38,672 nucleotides of DNA from Stenotrophomonas chelatiphaga (GCF_001431535.1 NZ_LDJK01000021.1:1-38672); one strand, 5' to 3'; shown: positions 9,155 to 17,826, counted from the first letter of the stretch. Program-made: numbers and translations. Notes: generated by a model not told the origin, from the sequence alone.

Positions 9155-9173
9155 TGACGGCCAGGGGCCGTCA
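9155..9173. repeat. REP-like palindrome TGACGGCC/GGCCGTCA, copy 1
   Basis: An 8-bp perfect inverted repeat with loop AGG. It is followed by CACTA and a downstream TCTTCGGATGG that also follows copy 2. It lies in the short gap between the HAD gene and fabB. Confidence 0.6.
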
Positions 9174-9198
9174 CTATTGATCTTCGGATGGGCTGACG

Positions 9199-9240
9199 CG
9201 GAGCATGGCTCGGAGGGGGTAGCGCCGAGCCATGCTCGGC
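9199..9240. repeat. GTAG-type (SMAG) REP pair in inverted orientation
   Basis: A full GTAG element, GTAGCGCCGAGCCATGCTCG then GC, lies at 9219-9240. A degenerate inverted partner (GGAGCATGGCTCGG) lies at 9200-9213. Together they can fold into one larger hairpin. The GTAG head with a GCCGAGC stem is the hallmark of Stenotrophomonas maltophilia REPs, which are mobilised in trans by RAYT transposases. Confidence 0.8.
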
Positions 9241-9318
9241 GAGCGCAGCGGCGGGGATGACGGCCAGCGGCCGTCACTACCGGTCTTCGGATGGCGAGCG
9301 CAGCGGCGGGGATGACGG
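9238..9318. repeat. 26-bp direct repeat with REP palindrome copy 2
   Basis: The same 26-bp sequence, beginning GGCGAGCGCAGCGG and ending GGGGATGACGG, is present at 9238-9263 and 9293-9318. Between them is the second TGACGGCC/GGCCGTCA palindrome (9258-9276). The last copy ends one base before the fabB stop codon. Confidence 0.7.
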
Positions 9319-9319
9319 T

Positions 9320-10528
9320 TCAGAGCCGGCCGAACACCAGCGCCGCGTTGGTGCCGCCGAAACCGAAGCTGTTGGACATCACCGTATCCAGCTTCTGCTC
9401 GCGGCTTTCGCGCACGATCGGGAAGCCTTCCACCTTCGGGTCCAGTTCGGTGATGTTGGCCGAACCGGCGATGAAGCCATCGCGCATCATCAGCAGGCAG
9501 TAGATCGCTTCGTGCACGCTGGCAGCGCCGAGCGAATGGCCCGACAGCGCCTTGGTCGACGACAGCGGCGGGATCGACTCGCCGAACACTTCGCGGATCG
9601 CGCCCAGTTCGGTCACATCGCCCAGCGGCGTGGAGGTGCCATGGGTGTTGAGGTAGTCCAGCGGACGGTCCACCTTCTCCATCGCCATCTTCATGCAGCG
9701 CACCGCGCCCTCACCGGACGGCGCGACCATGTCGGCCCCGTCGGAGGTCACGCCATAGCCGATCAGCTCGGCATGGATGGTGGCGCCGCGCGCGATGGCG
9801 TGGTCGTAGTCTTCCAGCACCAGCATGCCGCCACCACCGGCGATGACGAAGCCGTCGCGGTCCTTGTCGTACGGACGCGAGGCGGTGGCCGGGGTCTCGT
9901 TGAAGCTGGTCGACAGCGCGCCCATCGCATCGAACATCACGCTCATCGACCAGTGCAGGTCTTCACCGCCACCGGCCAGCATGATGTCCTGCGCGCCGTG
10001 GCGGATCAGGTCGGCCGCCGCACCGATGCAATGCGCCGAGGTGGCGCAGGCCGCGGACAGCGAATAGCTCAGGCCCTTGATCTGGTAGGCGGTGGCCAGG
10101 CACGCAGAGACCGTGCTGCACATCGTGCGCGGCACCATGTACGGGCCGACCTTGCGCACGCCGCGGCTGCGCAGGATGTCGGCCGCTTCCACCTGCCATT
10201 CGCTGGAGCCGCCACCGGAACCGGCGATCAGGCCGGTACGCGGGTTGCTCACCTGTTCCGGCGTCAGCCCGGCATCGGCGATGGCATCGCGGGCGGCGAT
10301 GTAGGCGAACGCCGAAGCATCGCTCATGAAACGCTTCAGCTTGCGGTCGATCTGGGCATCCAGGTCCAGGTCGACGCGGCCGCCGACCTGGCTGCGCAGC
10401 CCGGCTTCGGCGTGGTCGGCCAGGTAGGTGATGCCGGCCTTGCCGGCGCGCAGGTTGGCCGACACCGTATCCAGGTCGTTGCCCAGGCACGAGGTGATGC
10501 CCATTCCAGTAATGACGACGCGACGCAT
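9320..10528 (-). CDS. fabB: 3-oxoacyl-ACP synthase I (FabB)
   Basis: The 402-residue product belongs to the FabB/FabF ketoacyl synthases. It condenses acyl-ACP with malonyl-ACP and, with FabA, is needed for unsaturated fatty acids. The catalytic triad is visible: Cys161 in [11 protein letters not shown], His296 in [11 protein letters not shown] and His331 in [11 protein letters not shown], with the conserved Lys326 nearby. The pairing directly after fabA and the length mark it as FabB rather than FabF. Its ATG overlaps the fabA stop by one base (TGATG), so the two are translationally coupled. Confidence 0.96.
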   Translation of the reverse strand: MRRVVITGMGITSCLGNDLDTVSANLRAGKAGITYLADHAEAGLRSQVGGRVDLDLDAQIDRKLKRFMSDASAFAYIAARDAIADAGLTPEQVSNPRTGLIAGSGGGSSEWQVEAADILRSRGVRKVGPYMVPRTMCSTVSACLATAYQIKGLSYSLSAACATSAHCIGAAADLIRHGAQDIMLAGGGEDLHWSMSVMFDAMGALSTSFNETPATASRPYDKDRDGFVIAGGGGMLVLEDYDHAIARGATIHAELIGYGVTSDGADMVAPSGEGAVRCMKMAMEKVDRPLDYLNTHGTSTPLGDVTELGAIREVFGESIPPLSSTKALSGHSLGAASVHEAIYCLLMMRDGFIAGSANITELDPKVEGFPIVRESREQKLDTVMSNSFGFGGTNAALVFGRL

Positions 10529-11043
10529 CAGAAGTTCTCGGTGGAGGTGAAAAGACCCACGCGCAGATCCTTGGCGACGTAGATTTCGCGGCCATCCACC
10601 AGCATGCGGGCGTCGGCCTGGGCCATCACCAGCTTGCGGTTGATGACGCGGGTGATGTCGATTTCATAGCTGACCAGCTTTGCGTCCGGCAGCACCTGGC
10701 CGGTGAACTTCACATCGCCACAGCCGAGCGCGCGGCCGCGGCCGGGTGCGCCCAGCCAGGTCAGGAAGAAGCCGGTGAGCTGCCACATCGCATCCAGCCC
10801 CAGGCAGCCGGGCATCACCGGATCGCCGATGAAATGGCAGTTGAAGAACCACAGGTCCGGGCGGATATCCAGTTCGGCGCGTACCATGCCCTTGCCATGC
10901 GGACCGGCGTCGTCGCGGATGTCGGTGATGCGGTCGAACATCAGCATCGGGTCGTTGGGCAGGCGCCCGGCGCTTGCGCCGAACAGTTCACCGCGGGCGC
11001 TGGCCAGCAGCTGGTCGCGGTCGAACGCGTGGAGACGAGTCAT
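10528..11043 (-). CDS. fabA: 3-hydroxydecanoyl-ACP dehydratase/isomerase (FabA)
   Basis: The 171-residue product matches E. coli FabA in length and in catalytic positions: His70 in [12 protein letters not shown] and Asp84 in LGLDAMWQ. The enzyme dehydrates 3-hydroxydecanoyl-ACP and isomerises the trans-2 to the cis-3 double bond, the branch point to unsaturated fatty acids. The frame is open upstream to 11271, but the ATG at 11043 gives the family N-terminus ([22 protein letters not shown]). It forms an operon with fabB and is divergent from dinB. I could not identify a FabR-like operator in the 193-bp gap. Confidence 0.96.
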   Translation of the reverse strand: MTRLHAFDRDQLLASARGELFGASAGRLPNDPMLMFDRITDIRDDAGPHGKGMVRAELDIRPDLWFFNCHFIGDPVMPGCLGLDAMWQLTGFFLTWLGAPGRGRALGCGDVKFTGQVLPDAKLVSYEIDITRVINRKLVMAQADARMLVDGREIYVAKDLRVGLFTSTENF

Positions 11044-11236
11044 GGAAAGCACGATCCTGGAAGCGAAGAACGGATGATCAAGCGCCCGAGGATGCATGAC
11101 AGCACACGTCCCGATCAAACATTTCCACCGTACGCCCGCGTAGTGTTTACCGCTGAAAACGCGCATCCTGTTGATGTGCAACGACCATACTTCGGCGTGT
11201 GGCCCACCAAGGTCGAATGCCCTTCCAACACCCACC

Positions 11237-12322
11237 ATGAGCACTATGCGCAAGATCATCCACGTTGACATGGACGCCTTCTACGCGTCGGTGGAGCAGC
11301 GCGACGATCCGTCACTGCGCGGCCGGCCGGTGGTGGTGGCATGGCGCGGCGCGCGTTCGGTGGTGTGTGCGGCGTCCTATGAGGCGCGGGTGTTCGGCAT
11401 ACGGTCGGCGATGCCGGCGCTGCGTGCCGAGCGGCTGTGCCCGGATGCGGTGTTCGTGCCGCCGGACTTCGCGCGCTACAAAGCCGTTTCGCGGCAGGTG
11501 CGCGAGATCTTCCTGCGGCATACCGACCTGGTGGAGCCGTTGTCGCTGGATGAAGCCTACCTGGATGTCACCGTGCCGAAATCCGGGATCGCGTTGGCGA
11601 CCGACATCGCCCGCGAGATCCGCGCGCAGATCCGCGAGGAGACGTCGCTGACTGCATCGGCGGGCATCGCGCCGAACAAGTTCCTGGCCAAGATCGCATC
11701 GGACTGGCGCAAGCCCGATGGCCAGTTCGTGGTGACCCCGCAGCGCATGGACGCGTTCCTGCTGCCGCTGCCGGTGAAGAAAGTGCCGGGCGTGGGCAAG
11801 GTGATGGAAGGCAAGCTGGCGGCACGCGGCATCGTGACCTGCGGTGACCTGCGCAGCTGGTCGCTGGCAGCGCTGGAGGAGGCCTTCGGCAGCTTCGGCC
11901 GCAGCCTGTACAACCGCGCCCGTGGCATCGATGAGCGGCCGGTGGAACCGGACCAGCCGGTGCAGTCGATTTCCTCCGAAGACACCTTCGCCGAGGATGT
12001 CCCGCTGGATGCACTGGCTCCGGCGATCATCCAGCTGGCGGAAAAAACCTGGAACGCCACCCGCAGGACCGACCGCACCGGGCACACGGTGGTGCTGAAA
12101 CTGAAGACCTCGCAGTTCCGCATCCTGACCCGCAGCTACACGCCGGAGCGGGCACCGGAATCGATGGAGGAACTGCGCGATATCGCGCTGGCCCTGCGCG
12201 AGCGCGTGGAGCTGCCGCCGGACACGCTGTACCGGCTGGTCGGGGTCGGCCTGGGCGGATTCCGCGAGCGCGAACCCGTCCTCCAGGGCGACCTGTTCCA
12301 AAAAGGGGACGGAGGGAATTAA
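11237..12322 (+). CDS. dinB: DNA polymerase IV (DinB)
   Basis: This Y-family translesion polymerase has 361 residues. The metal-binding acidic residues are in [16 protein letters not shown] (Asp11, Asp13) and [11 protein letters not shown] (Asp105, Glu106). The little-finger domain follows, and the C-terminal LQGDLFQ resembles the beta-clamp-binding motif (QxxLxLF-like). The start at 11237 or the in-frame ATG at 11246 are both possible. I see no clear LexA box upstream. The last six residues (KGDGGN) and the stop are encoded inside a 23-bp inverted repeat, so the normal C-terminus just after the clamp motif has been rewritten by that element. Confidence 0.95.
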   Translation: MSTMRKIIHVDMDAFYASVEQRDDPSLRGRPVVVAWRGARSVVCAASYEARVFGIRSAMPALRAERLCPDAVFVPPDFARYKAVSRQVREIFLRHTDLVEPLSLDEAYLDVTVPKSGIALATDIAREIRAQIREETSLTASAGIAPNKFLAKIASDWRKPDGQFVVTPQRMDAFLLPLPVKKVPGVGKVMEGKLAARGIVTCGDLRSWSLAALEEAFGSFGRSLYNRARGIDERPVEPDQPVQSISSEDTFAEDVPLDALAPAIIQLAEKTWNATRRTDRTGHTVVLKLKTSQFRILTRSYTPERAPESMEELRDIALALRERVELPPDTLYRLVGVGLGGFREREPVLQGDLFQKGDGGN

Positions 12323-12352
12323 GTGAACTTAATTCCCTCCGTCCCCTTTTTT
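12301..12352. repeat. 23-bp perfect inverted repeat overlapping the dinB 3' end, likely bidirectional terminator
   Basis: The left arm is 12301-12323 (starts AAAAGGGGACGGAGG), the loop is TGAA, and the right arm is 12328-12350. The match is perfect over 23 bp and each strand ends in a run of T/A, so it can terminate dinB (+) and the convergent oxidoreductase (-). The GGGG(A/T)C(G/A)GAG head is shared with the palindrome at 32139-32179, so it looks like a dispersed element and not a native terminator. Confidence 0.85.
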
Positions 12353-12357
12353 GGGGT

Positions 12358-12996
12358 TCAGTACGCGGCGGTGATGATCTGGTGCGGGTGGGCGTGGGTT
12401 TCCAGCTCCTGGACGAAGGCGGCGCCGTAGTCGGCGTAGCTGATGCGGCTGTGTCCCTCGGCATCGGCAAGGAAGGTCCGGGCCTGCACGCGGTACTGGC
12501 CGCGTTCTTCGCCCGGGCCGATTTCCGCAGCCGGCGAGAAGAACGTCCAGTCGATGTCCTGCACGGCCTGCAGCTGCTTCAGCGCTTCACGTGCGGCCAG
12601 GGCGTAGGGCTTGTAGGCGGCGGGGAAGTCCGGGGTATCGACCAGCTGCACGCCCGGTGCGACTTCCAGGCTGCCAGCGCCGCCGACCACGACCAACCGC
12701 GGCACGCCAGCCTGGCGCGCGGCCTGCAGCAGTTGCCCGGCGACCACGGCGATCTGGCCGATGTCATCGCCCGGACGCGGGCCGTAGGCACTGGCCAGCA
12801 CGTCGTGGCCGGCGATGACGGCGGCCATCGCGGCACTGTCGTCCAGCGCTGCGATGGCCAGCTTCGCGCCGTCCAGCTCGGCCGGCAGCTCCTTCTGACT
12901 GCGCACGATGGCGGTGACCTGGTGGCCGCGGGCCAGGGCATGGCGGGCGATCTGGCGGCCGATGTTGCCGGTGGCACCGACGAGGGCGATCTTCAT
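12358..12996 (-). CDS. NAD(P)-binding NmrA/YwnB-like oxidoreductase
   Basis: The 212-residue atypical short-chain dehydrogenase fold begins with the nucleotide-binding motif KIALVGATGNIGRQIARHAL. It has no classical YxxxK catalytic pair, as is normal for the NmrA/YwnB group of NAD(P)H-sensing or flavin-reductase-like proteins. Its substrate is unknown. It is divergent from a LysR regulator with a candidate operator between them, the usual arrangement in which LysR controls its neighbour. This suggests an inducible redox or electrophile response, by inference. Confidence 0.8.
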   Translation of the reverse strand: MKIALVGATGNIGRQIARHALARGHQVTAIVRSQKELPAELDGAKLAIAALDDSAAMAAVIAGHDVLASAYGPRPGDDIGQIAVVAGQLLQAARQAGVPRLVVVGGAGSLEVAPGVQLVDTPDFPAAYKPYALAAREALKQLQAVQDIDWTFFSPAAEIGPGEERGQYRVQARTFLADAEGHSRISYADYGAAFVQELETHAHPHQIITAAY

Positions 12997-13060
12997 GGGG
13001 GCGTTCCGTGTTGGGGGTGAGCGGCCACTGTAGGCGCCGCCAGATGATCGAAAAACAGCG

Positions 13061-13073
13061 TATAACGGTCATA
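13061..13073. promoter_or_regulatory. Candidate LysR operator (T-N11-A)
   Basis: TATAACGGTCATA is an imperfect dyad (10 of 13 positions symmetric) with the T-N11-A form bound by LysR regulators. It lies between the divergent oxidoreductase and LysR genes. Confidence 0.4.
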
Positions 13074-13094
13074 TTTGTTGCATGGATCGAGCAA

Positions 13095-13997
13095 TTGGAC
13101 CGTTTGACCGCCATCGATGTGTTCATCGAAGTCGCCGAGCGCGGCAGCCTGACGGCGGCTGCGGACGCGCTGGACATGTCACGGCCGATGGTCACCCGCT
13201 ACCTGGCCGCGCTGGAGCAGTGGCTGGGCGCGCGCCTGCTGCACCGGACCACGCGCCGGGTCGGGCTGACCGGCCCGGGTGAAACCGCGTTGATGCGCTT
13301 CCAGCAGATGCGTGGCGTGCGCCAGGAACTGGAAGACGAGCTGGCCAGCCAGGATCCGGAGCCGCACGGCGTACTGCGGGTGACCGCCAGTGTCTCGTTC
13401 GGCCAGCTGCACCTTGCCCCGGCGGTCGCAGACTACGTGCAGCGCTACACGCAGGCACGGATTGAACTGCTGATGGTGGACCGCATCGTCAACCTGGTGG
13501 AAGAGCGGATTGATCTGGCGGTTCGCATATCGCGGCAGATCGATCCGGCGTTGATCGCGCGTCGGCTGGCCGATTGCCGTTCGGTGCTGTGCGCCGCGCC
13601 GGCCTACCTGGAACAGCACGGCATCCCGCATAGCGCCGAACAGCTGGCCACGCACAACTGCCTGACCCACCATTACGTCGGCAAGGGGGTGTGGCGCCTG
13701 CAGCGCGATGGGCGCGAGGTGGCGGTCAGCGTGGGCGGCAACATCAGCGCCAACGATTCATCGCTGCTGCTGGAGGCAGTGCGTCGCGGGAGCGGCATCG
13801 CGATGCTGCCGGCGTACCAGGTCAATCCGTTGCTGGCCAGCGGTGAGCTGGTCGCGCTGCTAGCCGATTACACGCTGGAAGAAATGGGCCTGCATGCGGT
13901 CTACGCTTCGCGCAGGCAGCAGTCGACGTTGCTGCGCAGCTTCGTCGACTTCCTGGTGGAGCGGTTTGCAAGTCCGGCGTTTGCCGCGTACTGCTAG
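13095..13997 (+). CDS. LysR-family transcriptional regulator
   Basis: The product has 300 residues when started at the TTG at 13095, which gives the common LysR N-terminus MDRLTAIDVFIEVAERGSL. The winged helix-turn-helix covers about residues 1-60 (LTAAADALDMSRPMVTRYLAALEQWLG). A periplasmic-binding-protein-like effector domain follows (about 88-290). The frame is open to 13008 and an ATG at 13044 is a second option, but the extra residues are not LysR-like. It probably regulates the divergent NmrA-like gene. The inducer is unknown. Confidence 0.85.
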   Translation: MDRLTAIDVFIEVAERGSLTAAADALDMSRPMVTRYLAALEQWLGARLLHRTTRRVGLTGPGETALMRFQQMRGVRQELEDELASQDPEPHGVLRVTASVSFGQLHLAPAVADYVQRYTQARIELLMVDRIVNLVEERIDLAVRISRQIDPALIARRLADCRSVLCAAPAYLEQHGIPHSAEQLATHNCLTHHYVGKGVWRLQRDGREVAVSVGGNISANDSSLLLEAVRRGSGIAMLPAYQVNPLLASGELVALLADYTLEEMGLHAVYASRRQQSTLLRSFVDFLVERFASPAFAAYC

Positions 13998-14069
13998 CCA
14001 GCGCCGGTCAATAAAGCGGCCGCGGGCGGCCGTTACACTGCAGGTTCCCCCGCATGACATGGCAGGCCT

Positions 14070-14741
14070 GTGAGCGACGTAGCGACGTATCCGTATCCGC
14101 TGGTGATATTCGATTTGGACGGCACGCTGGTGGACAGTGCCGGCGACATCGCCGAAGCGTTGAACCGCACGCTGGAAGACTGGCAGTTGGCGCGGGTGCC
14201 GGAAGCCACCGTGCTGACCTGGATCGGTGACGGTGTGCGGCGGCTGGTGGAACAGGCCTTCACTGCGGCGGGCAGCACGATCGACCTGGAGCAGGTGATG
14301 CCAGGCTTCATGGTGCACTATCGCGAGTGCCTGCTGCGCAGCCCGCGTCTGTTCGACGGCGTTGCCGAGGCGCTGGCGCAGCTGCAGGATCGTGGTGTGC
14401 CGCTGGCGATCTGCACCAACAAGCCGAGCGACCTGGTACAGCCGCTGCTGGACCACCTGGGTATCGGGGAGCGCTTCGCGCTGGTGCTGGGCGGGGATTC
14501 GCTGCCGCAGCGCAAGCCCAGCGGCGAGCCGCTGCGGCATATCGCCGGGCACTTTGGTTTCGCGCCCGGCGACTGCCTGATGGTGGGGGATTCGTTGACC
14601 GACTACCGCGCCGCGCTGGATGCCGGCATGCCGGTGGCGCTGGTGCGTTACGGCTATCCGCGCGGGCTGGACCTGCAGCACAACGAGGCGGTGGCGGTGG
14701 TCGATGACCTGCGCAGTTTGCCGGGCCTGCGCGTCTACTGA
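14070..14741 (+). CDS. gph: Phosphoglycolate phosphatase (HAD family)
   Basis: The 223-residue product has the Gph layout: motif I VIFDLDGTLVDS (Asp15, Asp17), a helical cap with TWIGDGVRRLVEQAF, motif II in ICTNKPSD, and motif III/IV in QRKPSGEPL and LMVGDSLTDYRAALDAGM. Gph dephosphorylates 2-phosphoglycolate formed during repair of 3'-phosphoglycolate DNA ends. It starts at a GTG. A TACACT -10-like box lies about 30 bp upstream at 14035-14040. It stands alone between the LysR gene and btuB. Confidence 0.88.
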   Translation: MSDVATYPYPLVIFDLDGTLVDSAGDIAEALNRTLEDWQLARVPEATVLTWIGDGVRRLVEQAFTAAGSTIDLEQVMPGFMVHYRECLLRSPRLFDGVAEALAQLQDRGVPLAICTNKPSDLVQPLLDHLGIGERFALVLGGDSLPQRKPSGEPLRHIAGHFGFAPGDCLMVGDSLTDYRAALDAGMPVALVRYGYPRGLDLQHNEAVAVVDDLRSLPGLRVY

Positions 14742-14817
14742 GGACCCGCTGCGCTCGCCGGCCATGGGTATGCCGGTCGTCCTGACCGGCCCCCTGCGGG
14801 CCGTCGCAAGCGACGTT

Positions 14818-14839
14818 GGCAGCGGCTCCTGCCGCTGCC
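14818..14839. terminator. Hairpin between convergent gph and btuB
   Basis: A 9-bp perfect stem (GGCAGCGGC / GCCGCTGCC) closes a TCCT loop in the 137-bp gap between the two stops. It lacks a T-run, so it may be a stabilising hairpin or a Rho-dependent end and not a classical terminator. Confidence 0.4.
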
Positions 14840-14878
14840 TTCGGCGCTACCTGTGATGACGGACCGTTTCCGTGTGCG

Positions 14879-16717
14879 TTACTTCGGCTGGTAACGCACG
14901 CTCAGCTGGTACTCGCGTCCGGGCTGGTTGTACCAGGCGACGGTTTCATAGCGCCGGTCAAAGACATTGGCCGCGCGTGCAAGCACCGACCAGTCATCGC
15001 TGAGCGCGTATTCCAGGCGCAGGTCCACGGTGCCATAGCCGGCGAGCTTCACCGTGTTGGCGGCATCGTCATAGCGCTTGCCGGCACCGAAGCCGGTCAG
15101 GCCCACGCGCAGGTCGCCGAAGCGACGATCCAGGTCGATGCGCGCGGTCTGCTGTGCACGGCGCGCCAGCCAGTTGTCGTACTGCGCGCCGTCGGTACGG
15201 TTGCGCGGGGCGGTGTAGCTCAGCTGTGCGTTGATGTCGATGCCGGCCAGCGTGGTCGCACCCGTCAGTTCGGCGCCGCGGATGCGGGCCTTTTCCACCT
15301 GCGTCATGCGGAAGGTGGCCGCGTCATAGGTGATCAGGTCATCCACGCGGGTTTCATACACATCCAGGCCCCAGCGCCAGCCCTGGCCCTGCTGCGCGAT
15401 GCCGATGTTGCTGCTGCGGGCCTTTTCCGGATCCAGCGCGGCCACGCCGCTCCACGGGTCGTACAGGTCGCTGAAGGTCGGCGCCTTGAACGCGGTGCCG
15501 TGGCTGGCGGTGAGCTTCCAGCCCGCGCCCAGGTCCAGGCCCCAGGCCAGCGAACCGGTGGTGTGGTTGCCGAACTGCTGGTTGTCATCGTTGCGCACGC
15601 TGGCCTGCACCTGGTGCTTGCCGAAGCGGCCCTGGTACTGCACGAACATGCCGGTGTTGTCGCGGCTGTCGACCAGGTAGCCGGCACTGCTGCCGTCCAG
15701 GCTGTCATCGCTCCAGTCCACGCCGCCGCTCAGCAGCTGGTTGTCGGCCAGACTGGCGTCGACCTGCAGCGAGGCACTGTCGCGGTGGGTCTGCGCGCTG
15801 CCGAACGCGCCGAAGGGACCGCTGTTGTCCGATTCGTTGTCGCTGCGGCCGATGCTGGCGGTCACGGCCAGACGCTCGGACGGGGTGTAGCGGACCTTGC
15901 CGCCGAGCACCTGCTGCAGCGTTTCGGAGTAGTTGTAGTAGCCGTCGTAGTGGTTCTCGCCTTCCGCACGCAGGGCGCTGCCTTCCACGCTCCATTGTTC
16001 ATTGAAGGTGTAGCCACCGCGCGCGCTCTTGGACAGGTTGCGGTAGCCATCGCGATCCGGCTCGTCCGCACCACAGCCCTGGAAGGTCGCCGCCGAGCCG
16101 CGGCACGCATCGATGCCGTCGCTGTGCTGGTAAGCGATATCCAGCCCGAACCAGCCGCGTTCGGTGCCGCCGCCGATGCCGCCACTGGCCTGGCGCAGGC
16201 CGTTGCTGCCGCCGCCCAGTTCCAGGTGCGGTGCGAAGCCGCCGGTGGTGCGACGGGTGAAGATCTGCACCACGCCGCCAATCGCGTCCGCGCCGTACAG
16301 GCTGGACTGCGGGCCACGCACGATCTCCACGCGTTCGATCTGCGCCAGCGGCAGGTCCTGCAGCATGGCCAGGCCGAAGTCACCGGTGTTGATGCGCACG
16401 CCATCCACCAGCACCACGGTGTGCGAGGAATTGGTGCCACGCAGGAACAGCGATGTCTGCTTGCCGAGCCCACCGGTGTTGGCCAGGTTGATGCCGGCGC
16501 GACCGCGCAGCAGGTCCTGCAGCGACGTGGCCTGGCTGGCCTCGATGGCGGTGCGGTCGATCACCTGCGCCGGGCTGAGGCTGTCGGCCAGAGCGATGGG
16601 GGTGCGCGTGGCGGTGACCAGCACCTGGTCCAGCGCGGTCGTCGCGCTCTGTGCGCCAGCCATGCCGGGCAATGCGGCCAGCACGGCCAGGGAAAGGATT
16701 CGGGACTGCAATGTCAT
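14879..16717 (-). CDS. btuB: TonB-dependent vitamin B12 receptor (BtuB)
   Basis: The 612-residue outer-membrane beta-barrel matches E. coli BtuB in length (614). A Sec signal peptide (MTLQSRILSLAVLAALPGMAGA) is followed by a TonB-box-like DQVLVTATRTP. The plug domain follows (about 35-150, with LFLRGTNSSHTVVLVDGVRIN and VEIVRGPQSSLYGADAIGGVVQI), then the barrel. It imports cobalamins or cobinamide using TonB energy. The ATG at 16717 has GGAG upstream; the open frame beyond it is riboswitch leader. The substrate is supported by the cobalamin riboswitch directly upstream. The C-terminus is VRYQPK and not the usual terminal Phe, a minor oddity for barrel assembly. Confidence 0.93.
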   Translation of the reverse strand: MTLQSRILSLAVLAALPGMAGAQSATTALDQVLVTATRTPIALADSLSPAQVIDRTAIEASQATSLQDLLRGRAGINLANTGGLGKQTSLFLRGTNSSHTVVLVDGVRINTGDFGLAMLQDLPLAQIERVEIVRGPQSSLYGADAIGGVVQIFTRRTTGGFAPHLELGGGSNGLRQASGGIGGGTERGWFGLDIAYQHSDGIDACRGSAATFQGCGADEPDRDGYRNLSKSARGGYTFNEQWSVEGSALRAEGENHYDGYYNYSETLQQVLGGKVRYTPSERLAVTASIGRSDNESDNSGPFGAFGSAQTHRDSASLQVDASLADNQLLSGGVDWSDDSLDGSSAGYLVDSRDNTGMFVQYQGRFGKHQVQASVRNDDNQQFGNHTTGSLAWGLDLGAGWKLTASHGTAFKAPTFSDLYDPWSGVAALDPEKARSSNIGIAQQGQGWRWGLDVYETRVDDLITYDAATFRMTQVEKARIRGAELTGATTLAGIDINAQLSYTAPRNRTDGAQYDNWLARRAQQTARIDLDRRFGDLRVGLTGFGAGKRYDDAANTVKLAGYGTVDLRLEYALSDDWSVLARAANVFDRRYETVAWYNQPGREYQLSVRYQPK

Positions 16718-16839
16718 GGGGAACTCCGGCTGCCGCGCTCGCCCGCGCGGACAAAAAGGGAGCTGCAGCGCGGAGACAGGGCGATGCGCACCACGCAAGC
16801 GCGCGGTGGCCGTCGCCGATGCCCACCGCATCGCAACCT

Positions 16840-17025
16840 GGTGCTTCCGGGCCGGTCTCCGGGCTTGCCGTCGGTGGGGGATCCACCGGGCGGACGCCTT
16901 CCCATGCCCGGGGGCACAGTGGCGTGAGGTCCGCTTGTGACGTGCTTACCGTTGCGGGGGCAGCGCCGGAGTGGCATCACGCGGATGCGTCACCGGCTTC
17001 CCGTTTCAACCTGCCAGCCAGCGCC
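16840..17025 (-). ncRNA. Cobalamin (AdoCbl-type) riboswitch controlling btuB
   Basis: Read on the minus strand, the hallmark blocks appear in order. GAAACGGGAAGCCGGTGACG is at 17007-16988, the conserved core GCTGCCCCCGCAACGGTAAG at 16964-16945, and a CACTGTGCCCC...GGGAAGGCG segment at about 16925-16880. The B12 box AGCCCGGAGACCGGCC is at about 16866-16850. Their order and spacing match the class I cobalamin riboswitch. About 130 nt separate it from the btuB ATG, which would form the expression platform. Binding of B12 should shut off btuB. The outer ends are approximate. Confidence 0.93.
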
Positions 17026-17096
17026 GCAGGTCACCTTGAAGTGCGCGCAGTCTAAGCCATCGCGTGCGGCGCTGCAGGCCGCGTACGCCGGTGCAC

Positions 17097-17102
17097 TAGA
17101 AT
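17097..17102 (+). promoter_or_regulatory. Probable -10 box for the CobC-like phosphatase
   Basis: TAGAAT lies between the riboswitch 5' region and the downstream genes. A transcript from here would start near 17109, before the small ATG at 17130. Confidence 0.45.
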
Positions 17103-17129
17103 GGCGCCTGTTTCGTTCCAGATCTGCCC

Positions 17130-17222
17130 ATGACGTCCATGCCGTACTGCGTTGCCCCCTTGCGCCAAGGCCCCAGTGCCTGCCTGCCGATGCAGGACCG
17201 CTGCCGCGGGGGCTGGCGATGA
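17130..17222 (+). CDS. Candidate 30-aa upstream ORF coupled to the phosphatase gene
   Basis: The reading frame MTSMPYCVAPLRQGPSACLP... runs 30 residues and stops at a TGA that overlaps the phosphatase start (ATGA). An 11-codon frame from the ATG at 17101 ends in the same way on this ATG. If translated, this chain of overlapping starts and stops would couple translation. No database support is available to me, and short GC-rich frames arise often, so confidence is low. It contains three Cys. Confidence 0.25.
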   Translation: MTSMPYCVAPLRQGPSACLPMQDRCRGGWR

Positions 17223-17806
17223 TCCTGGACCTGGTCCGCCACGCCAGCACCGGCCGTGACACCCACCTGGACGGTCGCACCGATCCGCCGCTGCTGGCCG
17301 GTGCGCACGATGCGCTGTGCGTGGCCTACGAAGGCCATGAATGGGAGCGGGTGATCAGTTCGCCCCGCCTGCGCGCGCTGCATACCGCGGTCGCGCTGGC
17401 GGTGCCACGCGGGTTGGACGTGCAGCCTGATCCCGAGTGGGAAGAACTCGATTTCGGCGATTGGGACGGGCTGGCGATCGAAGCGCTGCCGGAACAGCAA
17501 CTGCTGGGTTTCCATCGCGATCCGCATGCGTTCGCGCCGCCGAATGGCGAAAGCTGGGGTCACTTCGAACGCCGCATCGCGCGCGCGCTGGACCGGCTGT
17601 TCGATGAGGAAGAAGCGCAGGATGCAGCACCGACGCTGATCGTCAGCCATGGGGGACCGCTGCGGATGGTGCTGTCGCAGGTGTGTGGCCTGCCGGTGGC
17701 GCTGTGCTGGGCGCTGCGCATCGACCATGGCACGCGGCTGCGGCTGCGGGTGGAGCGCGGGGATGCCGGGCTGTGGGGAGAACTGCTGGAGCTGCAGCAG
17801 CCCTGA
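17219..17806 (+). CDS. Histidine phosphatase, CobC-like (alpha-ribazole phosphatase?)
   Basis: The 195-residue protein of the phosphoglycerate-mutase-like superfamily has the phospho-histidine motif LVRHASTG (His8), a central WEELDFGDWDG and the second histidine in LIVSHGGPLRMVL. CobC enzymes dephosphorylate alpha-ribazole 5'-phosphate in the cobalamin nucleotide-loop pathway. The position divergent from a B12-controlled btuB points that way. The superfamily is broad and the B12 role is inferred from context. The frame is open upstream to 16937, but the added residues overlie the riboswitch; the ATG at 17219 starts the conserved beta strand. No cobalamin-synthesis genes follow. Confidence 0.7.
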   Translation: MILDLVRHASTGRDTHLDGRTDPPLLAGAHDALCVAYEGHEWERVISSPRLRALHTAVALAVPRGLDVQPDPEWEELDFGDWDGLAIEALPEQQLLGFHRDPHAFAPPNGESWGHFERRIARALDRLFDEEEAQDAAPTLIVSHGGPLRMVLSQVCGLPVALCWALRIDHGTRLRLRVERGDAGLWGELLELQQP

Positions 17807-17826
17807 TGATGGGTTGGAATCCGTTG

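Noticed and set aside
11044..11236. LexA or FabR operator between fabA and dinB
   Set aside because: I looked for a clear dyad matching either regulator and found only weak, poorly spaced half sites.
14816..16927. 703-codon open frame on the plus strand
   Set aside because: It runs antisense to btuB and into the riboswitch. btuB has a signal peptide, plug and barrel, so the other strand is a shadow.
16937..17218. N-terminal extension of the histidine phosphatase
   Set aside because: The extension overlaps the riboswitch and promoter. The conserved fold starts at MILDLVRH.
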